A DNA stretch of 64,000 nucleotides from Thiotrichaceae bacterium (GCA_026989145.1 JALSJU010000009.1:40154-104153); one strand, 5' to 3'; shown: positions 27,999 through 37,854, counted from the first letter of the stretch. Notes: generated by a model not told the origin, from the letters alone. Translations and numbers: made by a program.

Positions 27999-29527
27999 TT
28001 AATTTTATGTTGGTTTTATTAAGTACAGTGGCACTTTCGTTTTTACCTGAGCGCCTACTGAAACCACACGCACCCAAAATCCGCTTTAAAAATAGTCTTC
28101 AACAAGCATTAATCATTTCATTGATTTTTTTTAGTCTAACTTTAATTGTGCAACGACCTATTTTTTCAGGTATCGCCATTATAGTCTTTCTGGTGATTAT
28201 GCTCGGTGTGAGTAACACTAAATTCCATACACTGCGAGAACCTATGGTCTTCTCCGACTTTATGATGTTCTCCCAAGCTTTTAAACATCCGCGTCTTTAT
28301 TTTCCTTTTTTAGGCTTGGCACCCATTATCATTATGCCTCTATTAATCATTGGCTTAATCATCCTCGTACTTACACTAGAACCCGCAATGACTTTAACGT
28401 GGCAACGCTTTTTAATTACCGCTGTTGCAATTGCTGCTTTGTATTTTGCCATCAAAAGCAATGCGTTAGCATCATCGCTCAGTTTAGACCCGGCGAAAGA
28501 CAATAAGGAGTTCGGTTTAATCAATTCGGTAGCTGCTTATCTATTTCAATCACGTAGCTTTTCTCACCAAGAAAAAATTAAGCAAACGCTCAGAAGCGCA
28601 CCCTTTTATAGCGCATCAGCTTATAAAAAATCAACAACAAAACAGCAACCCAATATCACCGTAATACAGAGTGAATCTTTTTTTGATGCACGCCGTTTAA
28701 ACCCTTCTATCAAAACCGATTTATTAAAAAGCTTTGACCTGTGTAATCAAGAATCCTTACAATTTGGAGAGTTAAAAGTACCCGCTTGGGGTGCAAATAC
28801 CATGCGCACCGAATTCTCTTTTTTAACCGGTCTGGCGTATGAAGATTTAGGTTTTTATCGCTATTACCCATACGAATACCTAGCTGATATGCCTATCACC
28901 TCGGTTGCTTCAGCGCTAAAAAAATGCGGTTATTATTGTGTATGCATCCACCCTCACCCTGCCTCCTTTTTTGGACGCGACAAAATATTCCCTCAAATGG
29001 GTTTTGATGAATTTATTGATGATACTGCTTTTGATAAGGCTAAGGATAAATTTGGTCCATATATTTCAGATCAAGCAGTCACTCAGAAAATTTTGGAAGT
29101 TACCCAGCAAAAAACGAATAAGCCTTTGTTTATATTTGTAATTACGATGGAAAATCATGGTCCCCTTCATTTAGAAAGTATCTCTCGTGAAGAGCAAGCA
29201 GAGTATTTTAATCAGCAACCAAACTCCTCTCAACACGATGAAGAGCTAGGTATTTATTTACGACATTTAAGGCATGCTGACGAGATGATACAAACCTTAA
29301 AAAAGTCGTATGCAAAAGCCCAACAAGATACCCTACTTTGCTTTTATGGTGACCATGTACCGAGCTTACCAAAAATCTATAAAACCAATCATTACGATAA
29401 TCCAAATTCAGATTATTTTATCTGGCGTTCTTGCAATCAAGCAGAAACATTACATCGGGACAAAGAAATTTCAATCCAATCTTTAGCGCATTTATTGATA
29501 ACAGAATCAAAAAACCCAACTAAATAG
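27995..29527 (+). CDS. LtaS/MdoB-like membrane sulfatase-fold phosphotransferase
   Basis: Predicted phosphoglycerol or phosphoethanolamine transferase-like protein of the alkaline phosphatase superfamily. I start it at the ATG at 27995, which overlaps the SDR stop as ATGA (510 aa) and opens with a membrane helix; the track's 27920 start adds 25 residues of out-of-place sequence. Four or five N-terminal helices (to about 170) are followed by a periplasmic catalytic domain with QSESFFDARRL, the likely catalytic Thr in GANTMRTEFSFLTGL, TMENHGPLHLES and FYGDHVPSLPK. It probably decorates glycans or lipids outside the membrane. A terminator overlaps its stop codon. Confidence 0.88.
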   Translation: MINFMLVLLSTVALSFLPERLLKPHAPKIRFKNSLQQALIISLIFFSLTLIVQRPIFSGIAIIVFLVIMLGVSNTKFHTLREPMVFSDFMMFSQAFKHPRLYFPFLGLAPIIIMPLLIIGLIILVLTLEPAMTLTWQRFLITAVAIAALYFAIKSNALASSLSLDPAKDNKEFGLINSVAAYLFQSRSFSHQEKIKQTLRSAPFYSASAYKKSTTKQQPNITVIQSESFFDARRLNPSIKTDLLKSFDLCNQESLQFGELKVPAWGANTMRTEFSFLTGLAYEDLGFYRYYPYEYLADMPITSVASALKKCGYYCVCIHPHPASFFGRDKIFPQMGFDEFIDDTAFDKAKDKFGPYISDQAVTQKILEVTQQKTNKPLFIFVITMENHGPLHLESISREEQAEYFNQQPNSSQHDEELGIYLRHLRHADEMIQTLKKSYAKAQQDTLLCFYGDHVPSLPKIYKTNHYDNPNSDYFIWRSCNQAETLHRDKEISIQSLAHLLITESKNPTK

Positions 29528-29538
29528 TTGGGTTTTTT
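29511..29538 (+). terminator. Rho-independent terminator after the sulfatase-fold gene
   Basis: AAAAACCCAACTA and TAGTTGGGTTTTTT form a strong stem with a T-run. The stem begins inside the last codons and includes the TAA stop. It closes the trpE-to-sulfatase run. Confidence 0.88.
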
Positions 29539-29621
29539 GAAAGACTAAGTGAGCTATTACACGAAAGAAAAACTTGCGTACCTTCAGCTGTTTTATTCGT
29601 CATACCTCTTGTACAAGGTCT

Positions 29622-30026
29622 CTAAGTATAGGGGTTATCAATCGGCGCAACTGTCGGCTTACCGGCATCAACCCACGCTGTCATTCCACCACTGATATTA
29701 ACCACATTATTAAAACCCATTTTCTGTAAGGTATCTGTCGCTAAGGCCGCACGACCGCCAGTAGCGCATAACACTAACCATTTGTCGTCGCGATGATCAC
29801 GTAGTTCAGGGTTCGCCTTTGGGTAATTTAAATCAGCTGCTGGTTCTAACACACCACGCGGAACATTAATTGAGTTATCAATAGCCAATTGGTTATGCTC
29901 AGCTGGTTCGCGCACATCTAATACTTTGTAGCCGTCTTTTATTAATGTCTCAGCTTCCATTACATCCACTTCTTTAATCCGTGACTTAGCATCCATAACA
30001 AAGTCCATCAATCCCATTTGCGACAT
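29622..30026 (-). CDS. Rhodanese-like domain protein
   Basis: 134-aa single-domain rhodanese. The active-site loop is VLCATGGRAALATDTL with the persulfide-forming Cys, and CH2A-like VLDVREPAEH lies in the first half. No signal peptide is seen. A likely cytoplasmic sulfurtransferase or thiosulfate-handling protein, substrate unknown. It is transcribed from its own promoter between convergent and same-strand neighbours; truA lies 109 bp upstream on the same strand. Confidence 0.92.
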   Translation of the reverse strand: MSQMGLMDFVMDAKSRIKEVDVMEAETLIKDGYKVLDVREPAEHNQLAIDNSINVPRGVLEPAADLNYPKANPELRDHRDDKWLVLCATGGRAALATDTLQKMGFNNVVNISGGMTAWVDAGKPTVAPIDNPYT

Positions 30027-30135
30027 ACTATATAATCCTGTTAATTTAAAAGAAGCTGAATTTTAAATAGTATTAGCAAAGATTAATATAGATTTATTGA
30101 AATTAATTAGCGTATAACTATTCATGAACAAGGAA

Positions 30136-30918
30136 TTAAATACCAAAGCTTGGTGGACTAGCTTTTAGCGGTAGTTCAAACTTAGCGGGGTAATCCACAC
30201 TAACAAAATATAAACCACATGCTGGTGCGGTTATTCCGGCCTGCGTTCTATCTTTTAACGCTAATAATGCACTAAACCACTCTGGATTTTTTCTTCTTGT
30301 ACCTACATCAAATAAACTACCAACAATGTTTCTGACCATGTGATGTAAAAAGGCATTAGCGACAATATCCACATAAATATATTTACCTTCTCGGCTAATG
30401 GTTATTGCTTGCAACTCACGCATCGCATGTTTTGCCTGACACCCCGCAGCACGAAAACTTGAAAAATCATGCTCACCCAATAATCGACTCGCTGCATTTT
30501 GCATAAGATGCTCATCCAACTTATCACGATACCAACAAACTTTATCATTTAATAAAGCAGGTCTGATTTTATGGTTTAGAATTATATAACGATAACGTCG
30601 TGATGTTGCCGAAAAGCGGGCATGAAAATCATCAAGGGTTGGCTGTATCCAACGCAACACAATATCATCAGGCAGATTTGTATTACAGCCCATTCGCCAT
30701 GCCTTTTCATCTCGTACAGCCCCGGATTCAAAATGGATTACTTGACCAATGCCATGTACCCCACTATCAGTACGCCCTGCGCAAGTCACATCAACTACAT
30801 GATTTGCCACTTGTGATAGCGCCTTCTCAACCTCTTCTTGTACTGAAGGCATTTCTTGCAGACGTTGCCACCCATGATATTGGGTACCATCATATTCTAT
30901 ACAGGCTACATATTTCAT
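30136..30918 (-). CDS. truA: tRNA pseudouridine(38-40) synthase
   Basis: TruA isomerises uridines 38-40 in the anticodon stem of many tRNAs. At 260 aa it has normal length. The N-terminal YDGTQYHGWQRL, catalytic Asp in CAGRTDSGVHGIGQV, SSFRAAGCQA and NAFLHHMVRNIVGSL are all canonical. In many gammaproteobacteria truA is near asd/fimV or trpF; neither is present here. Confidence 0.98.
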   Translation of the reverse strand: MKYVACIEYDGTQYHGWQRLQEMPSVQEEVEKALSQVANHVVDVTCAGRTDSGVHGIGQVIHFESGAVRDEKAWRMGCNTNLPDDIVLRWIQPTLDDFHARFSATSRRYRYIILNHKIRPALLNDKVCWYRDKLDEHLMQNAASRLLGEHDFSSFRAAGCQAKHAMRELQAITISREGKYIYVDIVANAFLHHMVRNIVGSLFDVGTRRKNPEWFSALLALKDRTQAGITAPACGLYFVSVDYPAKFELPLKASPPSFGI

Positions 30919-31085
30919 AATATTAATTATAATGCGCCATTTGAGTTTTTGATAGATTAATAATCGCCATCCCCTTGATTACTTTAATAATAACCTTATG
31001 ATAGTTGTATGACCGCCATTTGACGGCATAAGTTTGATAATCTTATCAATCAAGCAAAAATTTACCAACACAAAGGAATTGTACT

Positions 31086-31532
31086 ATGGATATGGGTGAC
31101 TTAATTAAAATGGGCGCATCAGCATTTATGAAAAGTAAAATGAGCGGTGATGCAGGCAGTGGTTTAGACCTAGGCTCATTGACCTCGGCGCTTTCTGGCT
31201 TAACCGGTGGCAACAGTGAAAATGGCGGCTTCGACATCGGCAGCTTATTAGGAAAAATGCAAGAAGGTGGCATGGCAGATGTGGCGCAATCTTGGCTCGG
31301 CGATGGCGACAATGCTGAAATTTCAGATGATCATGTAACCAGCATGTTCGGTGCAGACAAAATTTCTGAATTTGCCTCTCAATTAGGTGTTAGCCAAGAA
31401 GAAGCTGTAGGAGGTCTACGTGATGCATTGCCACAGATGGTTGATAATGCAAGTAGTGGCGGCTCATTACTCGACTCTATCGGTGGAATTGGCGGTGCTT
31501 TAAATATCGCTAAGGGGTTATTTGGCCGATAA
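31086..31532 (+). CDS. YidB-like DUF937 family protein
   Basis: 148-aa soluble, glycine- and serine-rich protein of the DUF937/YidB type. The N-terminal part is low in complexity (GSGLDLGSLTSALSGLTGG, GGFDIGSLLGKM). The C-terminal ~80 residues carry the typical ADVAQSWLGDGDNAEISDDHV and LGVSQEEAVGGLRDALPQMVD blocks. Function unknown. It has a clear ribosome site (aaaggaattgtactATG) and its own terminator, so it is monocistronic. Confidence 0.85.
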   Translation: MDMGDLIKMGASAFMKSKMSGDAGSGLDLGSLTSALSGLTGGNSENGGFDIGSLLGKMQEGGMADVAQSWLGDGDNAEISDDHVTSMFGADKISEFASQLGVSQEEAVGGLRDALPQMVDNASSGGSLLDSIGGIGGALNIAKGLFGR

Positions 31533-31552
31533 GTACACGCCTATTTAGTTTT

Positions 31553-31578
31553 AAAGCCACCATCTAGGTGGCTTTTTT
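31553..31578 (+). terminator. Terminator after the YidB-like gene
   Basis: AAGCCACC and GGTGGCTT form a stem with a short loop followed by TTTTAT, 20 bp past the stop codon. Confidence 0.88.
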
Positions 31579-31607
31579 ATCTCCTGAAGAAAGTAGTGCC
31601 TTAAGGA

Positions 31608-31712
31608 GTTCCTGAATAAGTCCTAGAATCATAAGAAAATAAAATAATCCAAGAAAGGGATTATTTAATGAAATAACAAAGTCATGATTACTAAGCATCA
31701 TTAGTAATCATG
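31608..31712. repeat. Compound hairpin region next to family A copy 2
   Basis: The region opens with a family B-like end (ttaaggagttcctgaataag). Two hairpins follow: aaataatcc/ggattattt at 31642-31666, and the perfect 12-bp arms CATGATTACTAA/TTAGTAATCATG at 31683-31712. No gene is seen in 31533-32093; it holds two terminators and these repeats. Confidence 0.6.
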
Positions 31713-31728
31713 CAAGCCCTTTTCATAA

Positions 31729-31987
31729 GGAAGCTCTGAATAACCTAGCTGAGTTCTGGCAACGCCAAGTTTTCAAGTTGAGGCATTGATTTTAAGCATA
31801 GTCATTCTATAGTTAAAATCAATAACGAAGAAGTTGAAAACTTAGCCAAGCCCCGTAGGGCGAGCTTACAAGGCATCAATTCCGTTGTTGTTATTTTTTG
31901 CGAAGGGAACGACCATTCTCAAAAAATACGCCTAGGACTTGATGCCTTGTAAACTCGCAGAACCCAACTAGGTTATTCAGAGCTTCC
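31729..31987 (+). repeat. Family A palindromic repeat, copy 2 (most complete)
   Basis: 259 bp with near-perfect ~30-bp terminal inverted repeats: ggaagctctgaataacctag at the left, and the right end complements the same 20 bases exactly. Internal stems are attgattttaa/ttaaaatcaat, caaggcatcaa/ttgatgccttg and attttttg/caaaaaat. Same orientation as copy 1 and very similar throughout. Confidence 0.87.
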
Positions 31988-32034
31988 ATAATGAAATAGT
32001 ATCATGATGACTTAATTCGGACGAGACAAATAAA

Positions 32035-32077
32035 AACCAAAAAAAAGCCTGCTTCAAGCAGGCTTTTTTTTGGTTTT
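32035..32077. terminator. Strong bidirectional terminator
   Basis: AAAAAAGCCTGC-TTCAA-GCAGGCTTTTTT with A-rich and T-rich flanks on either side, so it can act on both strands. It serves the peptidoglycan-binding lipoprotein gene on the minus strand. Confidence 0.93.
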
Positions 32078-32093
32078 TAATCAGCACGTATAA

Positions 32094-33662
32094 CTAGCGA
32101 ATTAATCCCAGTGCTCTAAAGGTATCTTTAGTCAATACACCTACAGGTAAACCACGTGAGCTTTGGAAAGCCTTAAGAGCTGCTGCAGTACCAGCACCCA
32201 TCTTGCCATCGGTTGATCCAGGATCAAAACCTTTCGCTTTAAGAGCTTTTTGAATACCTAAAACAATACTTGTTTTATTGGTTGCAGAATCCGTGCCTGT
32301 CATAGTTTTTGGTGTTGGAGCTGCTGTCGCTTTAGTATCATCTTTAACTGTCTTTGTCTTTTTTTCAGTCTTCAACACGGCACGCTTTTCTACTTTCTTA
32401 GCACTTGATGCTTTTGCTTTAGTGTTACCGGCATTCATCACACGGAGATAGTCAGCTTTACTAATAAGAGCTGATGTCTTTTTAGCTTTAACGGTTGTTT
32501 TCTTACCGGCACTCATAACACGTTGATATTCACTTTGACTAATAACACTCGACTTTGCCTTTACACGCGATAATGGCTTTTGAGCCTTACCCGCATTCAT
32601 CACACGTAAGTAGTCTTGTCGACTAACACCGTTATTACGATACTGCTTTTTATAAGTAGTGCGTGTTACCGGTCTTTTCTTAACAGAAGCTTTGTAATGT
32701 TTAGGGGCATTTGTTTGACAAACAATTGGCTTCCAAACATAACGTGCTCCACCCACTTTTACGCGGTAACTTTGTGTTGAGTAACGCGCAGGACGCTTGA
32801 CCGTCTTATACAAAGCAGGCGCAGTTGCTTTCATTGAACGAACATTTTTATAAACTGCAGGTACCAGTGTTCTTACCGTTTTTGCAGGACGAACTAAAAC
32901 ACGTTGTGTAACTGTTTTATAAACCGCAGGCACTTTCACAAGACACATTATTTGACCAGTAGCATTATCAATACGCGTAATCGCTCCCTGACCTTTTTTC
33001 CATGTATTGTAAGCAGGCTTTACCATTACACGCTTCGTAACAGTACGGTATTGTGCAGCTTGAGTACGAGTACGGTAACTTGCTTTACGTACAAGAACTT
33101 TTTTATTTACCCAAGTGTATTGGGGTGCACGAACTAAAACACGTTTAGTCGAAGCTTTTTGGATTAATACACGTTTTGTTTTAGTAAGGTACTTTGCAGG
33201 TGTTTTAACCTTAGCAAAACATTGACCTGGCTTAGCAGCCGGTAAACCTGAACTACGCTTAACGACAGTGCGGGTAACACGAGGTACAGGACCACGTGTA
33301 TAAACACGTTGCTGCATTTTACGTGGCTTATAGACACGAGGCTGAGCAACAACAATTGGCTCAGCAACAACAGGAACAGCTTGTTCAACTTGTTGCTGCG
33401 ATGTCATTTGTTGTGATGAGCCACCGGTTACATTGCTAATTTGTGATTCATTAGCAGCTTGTTGTGAACCACCTGCAACTTGAGATCCACCAACCACCTG
33501 TTGTGAACCACCACCAGTTACATTGCTAACTTGCGCACTATCTGTTTGTTGTTGAGAACCACCTGAAACTTGTGAACCGCCAACAACTTGTTGTTGACTA
33601 CAGCCAGATAATACAGAGGCAAGTATCACACTTGAGACTGAGAGTGTTGTTGTTATTTTCAT
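32094..33662 (-). CDS. Repeat-rich lipoprotein with C-terminal peptidoglycan-binding domain
   Basis: 522-aa predicted lipoprotein (lipobox LSGC, Cys21). After the signal comes a Gln/Gly/Ser-rich region (about 22-95) with repeated VVGGSQV and NVTGGGSQQ. A long, very basic middle follows (about 110-330) with repeated YKTVTKRVLVRPA-like units rich in Tyr, Lys and Arg. Three units, DYLRVMNAGK, EYQRVMSAGK and DYLRVMNAGN, come next. The last ~65 residues are a PG_binding_1 domain (IQKALKAKGFDPGSTDGKMG, LKAFQSSRG). Probably attaches to both the outer membrane and the cell wall. I know no named homolog. It is monocistronic, with a strong terminator. Confidence 0.8.
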   Translation of the reverse strand: MKITTTLSVSSVILASVLSGCSQQQVVGGSQVSGGSQQQTDSAQVSNVTGGGSQQVVGGSQVAGGSQQAANESQISNVTGGSSQQMTSQQQVEQAVPVVAEPIVVAQPRVYKPRKMQQRVYTRGPVPRVTRTVVKRSSGLPAAKPGQCFAKVKTPAKYLTKTKRVLIQKASTKRVLVRAPQYTWVNKKVLVRKASYRTRTQAAQYRTVTKRVMVKPAYNTWKKGQGAITRIDNATGQIMCLVKVPAVYKTVTQRVLVRPAKTVRTLVPAVYKNVRSMKATAPALYKTVKRPARYSTQSYRVKVGGARYVWKPIVCQTNAPKHYKASVKKRPVTRTTYKKQYRNNGVSRQDYLRVMNAGKAQKPLSRVKAKSSVISQSEYQRVMSAGKKTTVKAKKTSALISKADYLRVMNAGNTKAKASSAKKVEKRAVLKTEKKTKTVKDDTKATAAPTPKTMTGTDSATNKTSIVLGIQKALKAKGFDPGSTDGKMGAGTAAALKAFQSSRGLPVGVLTKDTFRALGLIR

Positions 33663-33907
33663 GAATGAAATCCTATTGAAAGTTATCTAAAGTTAAATTG
33701 TTCTAAGCAACAGAAATAATAATACATTAATGTTGTAATAGTTGGACAAAGTATGACTAATTTATAAGCATTTCAAATAGCATAACCTGAACGAACGGTA
33801 GTCTTTTCCTGTTTATCTTACTCATAAAAGAGTCAAAAGTGACTTATTTTACGAATTACAGCCTTTTCATCTATGCACTATTTATCCCCTAAGGTTATTA
33901 TAGGCCT

Positions 33908-34984
33908 ATGAAAATCAACCCTGACCAAGTCACACAGTTTTTACAAAGACAGCAACAAGCTCCATCGGTGCTACTACTTTCTGGCGATGAACCCTTACAA
34001 ATTTTAGAAGCTGCTGACACAATAAGGAGCTACGCAAAAAAGCAAGGCTTCGCTGAACGTGATGTATTACATGTAGATAGTGGCTCATTTGACTGGAGTC
34101 TCCTAGAAGGATCATCCAGTGCACTTTCTTTATTTAGCGATAAAAAACTAATAGACCTACGCTTAGAGATAAAGTCACCTGGTAAAAAAGGCAGTGAAGC
34201 AATTCGCAACTATATGAAGAATCCCCCTGAGGATAAAATTCTGTTAATGCAAATGGGCAAGCTTGATCGAGGGATGCGCAATAGCGCATGGGTTAAAGCT
34301 ATTGAAAAAGATGGCGTACTGATCCAAGTGTGGGATTTATCAACACCACAAACCATGGCATGGATTGCCAAACGGTTGCGCGAAAGTGGGTTGCATGCTT
34401 CATCTGATGCAGTTCGCGTTTTAACTGAACGTATAGAAGGTAACTTGCTCGCGGCCACACAAGAAATTGCCAAGCTTAAACTACTTTATCAATCAAACAC
34501 CTATAAAGAAGGCTCAGCAACCACTGAACTTAGCGAAGAACAAGTTTTATCCGCTGTAAGTGATTCATCACGGTACTCAATTTTTGATTTAGCCAATGCA
34601 GTGATGCTGGGCGATGCACACCGCGTACAACATATTCATCATAACTTGCAGCAAGAGGGGCTACCCGTAACCTTAATGTTATGGACATTGGGGGATTTAA
34701 GCCGACAACTTTATCAAGCCAGCTTTAGCTTGCGCAACGGTTTACCCATGCCTCAAATCTTATCTAAAATGCCTCGACCACGACAGAAGCCATTTCAAAT
34801 AGCGTTACAACGGATGCAACACGCCGACTGGACAAGCATTTTACCACTCAACAACCGGATTGATCGTTTGTCCAAAGGGCAAGGTGAAACCAGTATTAAA
34901 GGTACGGATAGAATTTGGGCTGAATTATTAGAATTAGCCTTAGTATTATCAGGTTCGACTGTACTTCAAGCCAAAGCAAGTTAA
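33908..34984 (+). CDS. holA: DNA polymerase III delta subunit
   Basis: HolA opens the beta sliding clamp within the clamp loader. At 358 aa it has normal length. The start (FLQRQQQAPSVLLLSGDEPLQILEAADTIR) and LFSDKKLIDLRL are typical, with AAA+-like N-terminal domains followed by the helical collar domain (SRYSIFDLANAVMLGD, LDSLSRQLY-like LGDLSRQLYQAS). lptE and leuS, the common upstream partners, are absent. proA follows 56 bp downstream. Confidence 0.95.
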   Translation: MKINPDQVTQFLQRQQQAPSVLLLSGDEPLQILEAADTIRSYAKKQGFAERDVLHVDSGSFDWSLLEGSSSALSLFSDKKLIDLRLEIKSPGKKGSEAIRNYMKNPPEDKILLMQMGKLDRGMRNSAWVKAIEKDGVLIQVWDLSTPQTMAWIAKRLRESGLHASSDAVRVLTERIEGNLLAATQEIAKLKLLYQSNTYKEGSATTELSEEQVLSAVSDSSRYSIFDLANAVMLGDAHRVQHIHHNLQQEGLPVTLMLWTLGDLSRQLYQASFSLRNGLPMPQILSKMPRPRQKPFQIALQRMQHADWTSILPLNNRIDRLSKGQGETSIKGTDRIWAELLELALVLSGSTVLQAKAS

Positions 34985-35040
34985 AATACGTACAACATAA
35001 ACAGCGTAGTAATAATCAGTGCGGCTAATAAGGTAACAAC

Positions 35041-36303
35041 ATGCAAGACCAAAACATCAAACAGTATATGCAAACACTCGGTAAAACAGCGCGTGAAGCA
35101 TCCATTGTGCTCGCTGCGACCGAAGCTCAGCAAAAAAATGATGCACTACATGCAATAGCTGATCAACTAATTGAACAAGCTAGTGTATTAAAAGTAGAAA
35201 ACGCCAAAGACCTACAAGCTGGTAAAGATAAAGGTTTAGAAGCTGCCATGCTAGACCGTTTAGCTCTAACCGATGAAGGTATCGCTAAAATGGCCGAAGG
35301 CTTACGCCAAATCGCAGCCTTAGCCGACCCCGTTGGTGAGATTAACGACTTAAAATACATGCCCTCTGGTATTCAAGTGGGCAATATGCGTGTCCCGCTG
35401 GGTGTTATTGGGATTATTTATGAATCACGCCCCAATGTCACTGCCGATGCAGCTGCACTTTGTTTAAAGTCTGGCAATGCGACAATTCTACGCGGCGGCT
35501 CTGAGGCAATTCATTCTAATAAAGCCGTCGCCGCGTGTATTCAATTCGGCTTGAAAAAAGTAGGCTTACCTTCAAGCTGTGTTCAAGTGGTTGAAACAAC
35601 TGATAGAGAAGCTGTCGGTGAATTACTACGGTTAAAAGATCATGTTGATGTGATTATTCCTCGTGGCGGAAAAGGTTTAATTGAACGCGTTAGCAATGAC
35701 TCTTTAATTCCTGTAATCAAACACTTGGACGGTATTTGTCATGTCTATATTGATGATGATGCCGATACAGGTAAAGCCATTAAAATTACCTTTAATTCAA
35801 AAAGCCAACGCTACGGCACCTGCAATACGCTTGAAACATTATTAATCGCTGAATCACGGGGCAAAGAAATTCTACCTTTATTAAAAACAATTTTTGATAA
35901 AGAAGGTGTAGAACTGCGTGGTTGCGAAAAAACCCAAAACTTTATCGAATGCAACACCGCAACCGAAAATGATTGGAACACCGAATACTTGGCACCCATT
36001 TTAGCCATAAAGATGGTTGAAGATATAGATGAAGCAATTACTCACATCAACACCTACAGCTCGCAGCATACCGATACCATTATCACACAAGATATTTCGA
36101 AAACGCGTCGCTTCATGCGCGAAGTTGACTCTGCTTCAGTGATGGTGAATGCCTCAACCCGATTTGCAGATGGATTTGAATATGGGCTTGGTGCTGAAAT
36201 AGGTATTAGCACCGATAAACTTCATGCACGTGGCCCTGTTGGATTGCATGGTTTAACCTCGGTTAAATATGTGGTGTTTGGTGATGGGCATATCCGCAAG
36301 TGA
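35041..36303 (+). CDS. proA: Gamma-glutamyl phosphate reductase
   Basis: ProA reduces gamma-glutamyl phosphate to glutamate semialdehyde with NADPH, the second step of proline synthesis. The 420-aa length is normal. [45 protein letters not shown] and the catalytic-Cys segment [11 protein letters not shown] are present, ending in [16 protein letters not shown]. proB is not in the window. The stop overlaps the GTG start of nadD by four bases. Confidence 0.98.
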   Translation: MQDQNIKQYMQTLGKTAREASIVLAATEAQQKNDALHAIADQLIEQASVLKVENAKDLQAGKDKGLEAAMLDRLALTDEGIAKMAEGLRQIAALADPVGEINDLKYMPSGIQVGNMRVPLGVIGIIYESRPNVTADAAALCLKSGNATILRGGSEAIHSNKAVAACIQFGLKKVGLPSSCVQVVETTDREAVGELLRLKDHVDVIIPRGGKGLIERVSNDSLIPVIKHLDGICHVYIDDDADTGKAIKITFNSKSQRYGTCNTLETLLIAESRGKEILPLLKTIFDKEGVELRGCEKTQNFIECNTATENDWNTEYLAPILAIKMVEDIDEAITHINTYSSQHTDTIITQDISKTRRFMREVDSASVMVNASTRFADGFEYGLGAEIGISTDKLHARGPVGLHGLTSVKYVVFGDGHIRK

Positions 36304-36935
36304 TTGGTATTCTTGGTGGCACATTTGACCCCATTCACTTTGGACACTTGCGCCCTGCCTTAGAAATTGTAGAAATTTTAACCTTAGATGAACTACGCTT
36401 TATTCCCAGCGCAACCCCCCCGCATCGCTGGCAACCGGAAGCTTCTGCACAGCAGCGCCTTGAGATGGTAGAACTTGCCATAAAAGATGTTCCGCAATTT
36501 TCACTGGATAATCGCGAATACCAACGAGAAGGCGCATCCTACACAGTTGATACCCTACAATCGATTCGGGATGAAATCGGCAAAAACACACCACTGTGTA
36601 TGATTTTAGGCATGGATGCATTTTCATCGTTTACTCAATGGCATCAATGGCAGAAAATATTAACACTCTGCCATATTGTTATTTCATCAAGACCCAATTA
36701 TGATAACCGCTTGATTGATAATAAAATGGGTAACTGGATACAACAACATCTTTGTGAAGACCCTGCTTTATTATCACAAAGCTCAGCCGGAAAACTCTAT
36801 TTTTGTGACGTCACTCAACTGGATATTTCTGCCACAGAAATTCGACAGACCATAAAAAGAACCAAAAGCCCACGTTACCTAACCAGTAAAAACGTTGTAA
36901 ATTATATTCAAAGCAACGATTTATACAAAGACTGA
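36300..36935 (+). CDS. nadD: Nicotinate-mononucleotide adenylyltransferase
   Basis: NadD joins NaMN and ATP to give deamido-NAD. At 211 aa it has normal length. The nucleotidyltransferase motif [17 protein letters not shown] and the C-terminal [11 protein letters not shown] (the ISxTxxR motif) are present, with the substrate motif IPSATPPHR. It starts with GTG at 36300, which overlaps the proA stop as GTGA, so translation is probably coupled. Confidence 0.97.
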   Translation: MIGILGGTFDPIHFGHLRPALEIVEILTLDELRFIPSATPPHRWQPEASAQQRLEMVELAIKDVPQFSLDNREYQREGASYTVDTLQSIRDEIGKNTPLCMILGMDAFSSFTQWHQWQKILTLCHIVISSRPNYDNRLIDNKMGNWIQQHLCEDPALLSQSSAGKLYFCDVTQLDISATEIRQTIKRTKSPRYLTSKNVVNYIQSNDLYKD

Positions 36936-36983
36936 CTAACAACCCTAACTGCAAGTAACTGCACCAAACACGTAAATAAACTT

Positions 36984-37352
36984 ATGAATTTAGATGAAAT
37001 TAGAGACTTAGTTCAAAACAGCCTCGAAGACATGAAAGCCGTAGATATTGTATCCATTGATGTACGCGGAAAGTCATCCATGACGGATTTTTTATTTATT
37101 GCCTCGGGTAACTCAACCCGACATGTAAAATCAATAGCTGATGCTATTGTCATTAAATCTAAAGAAGAAAAGGTTGATGTCATCGGTAGTGAAGGTCGTG
37201 CCTCTGCCGAATGGGTTTTGGTTGACTTAAATGATATTATTGTGCATGTGATGCTAGCTGAAACACGTGAGTTTTATCAGTTAGAAAAGCTTTGGGAACC
37301 TGAAGATGCCACCGATAAAACGGTTGAAGATGCACTGTCTGACAAAGCTTAA
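36984..37352 (+). CDS. rsfS: Ribosomal silencing factor RsfS
   Basis: RsfS binds ribosomal protein uL14 and blocks subunit joining in starvation. 122 aa, including a short acidic tail. DIVSIDVRGKSSMTDFLFIASGNSTRHVKSIAD and GRASAEWVLVDLNDIIVHVM are canonical. It lies between nadD (48 bp) and rlmH (28 bp) in the usual nadD-rsfS-rlmH order. Confidence 0.98.
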   Translation: MNLDEIRDLVQNSLEDMKAVDIVSIDVRGKSSMTDFLFIASGNSTRHVKSIADAIVIKSKEEKVDVIGSEGRASAEWVLVDLNDIIVHVMLAETREFYQLEKLWEPEDATDKTVEDALSDKA

Positions 37353-37380
37353 CGAACCTTCATGTTAAAAAAGCACTAAC

Positions 37381-37854
37381 ATGAAAATACACCTACTCGC
37401 CATAGGGACTAAAATGCCCTCATGGGTCACCCAAGGCTATAATGAGTATGCGACGCGTTTACCTGCTAAATGTAGTTTGCAACTTAAAGAAATCCCCGCA
37501 GAAAAACGCACCAAAAACAGTAATATCCCAGCGATTAAAATCAAAGAATCAGCAAAGCTACAATCAGCCATTCCCAATAATTGTCGCGTAGTCGCACTCG
37601 ATGTTAAAGGCGCTCAATGGAGTACCGAAAAACTCGCAACACGTTTACAAGACTGGATGATGTCTGGGCAAGATGTCGCCTTATTAATCGGCGGACCAGA
37701 GGGCTTAACCCCCGATATTTTAGCTCTTGCCAATGAAAAATGGTCACTGTCTAGTTTAACCTTCCCCCACCCCTTAGTGCGCGTAATATTAGCCGAACAA
37801 CTTTATCGCGCTTTTACCATTACTGAGAACCATCCCTATCATCGGGCAGGTTAA
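37381..37854 (+). CDS. rlmH: 23S rRNA (pseudouridine1915-N3)-methyltransferase
   Basis: SPOUT-family methyltransferase that modifies pseudouridine 1915 in helix 69 of 23S rRNA. At 157 aa it has normal length. The trefoil-knot SAM site is LLIGGPEGLTPDIL, and the C-terminal LVRVILAEQLYRAFTITENHPYHR is diagnostic. mrdA/rodA, which often follow, are absent; rng follows after 148 bp. Confidence 0.98.
   Translation: MKIHLLAIGTKMPSWVTQGYNEYATRLPAKCSLQLKEIPAEKRTKNSNIPAIKIKESAKLQSAIPNNCRVVALDVKGAQWSTEKLATRLQDWMMSGQDVALLIGGPEGLTPDILALANEKWSLSSLTFPHPLVRVILAEQLYRAFTITENHPYHRAG

Noticed and set aside
31608-31987. CRISPR-like array
   Set aside because: The repeats are inverted and of varied length; no regular direct repeats with unique spacers and no cas genes are seen.
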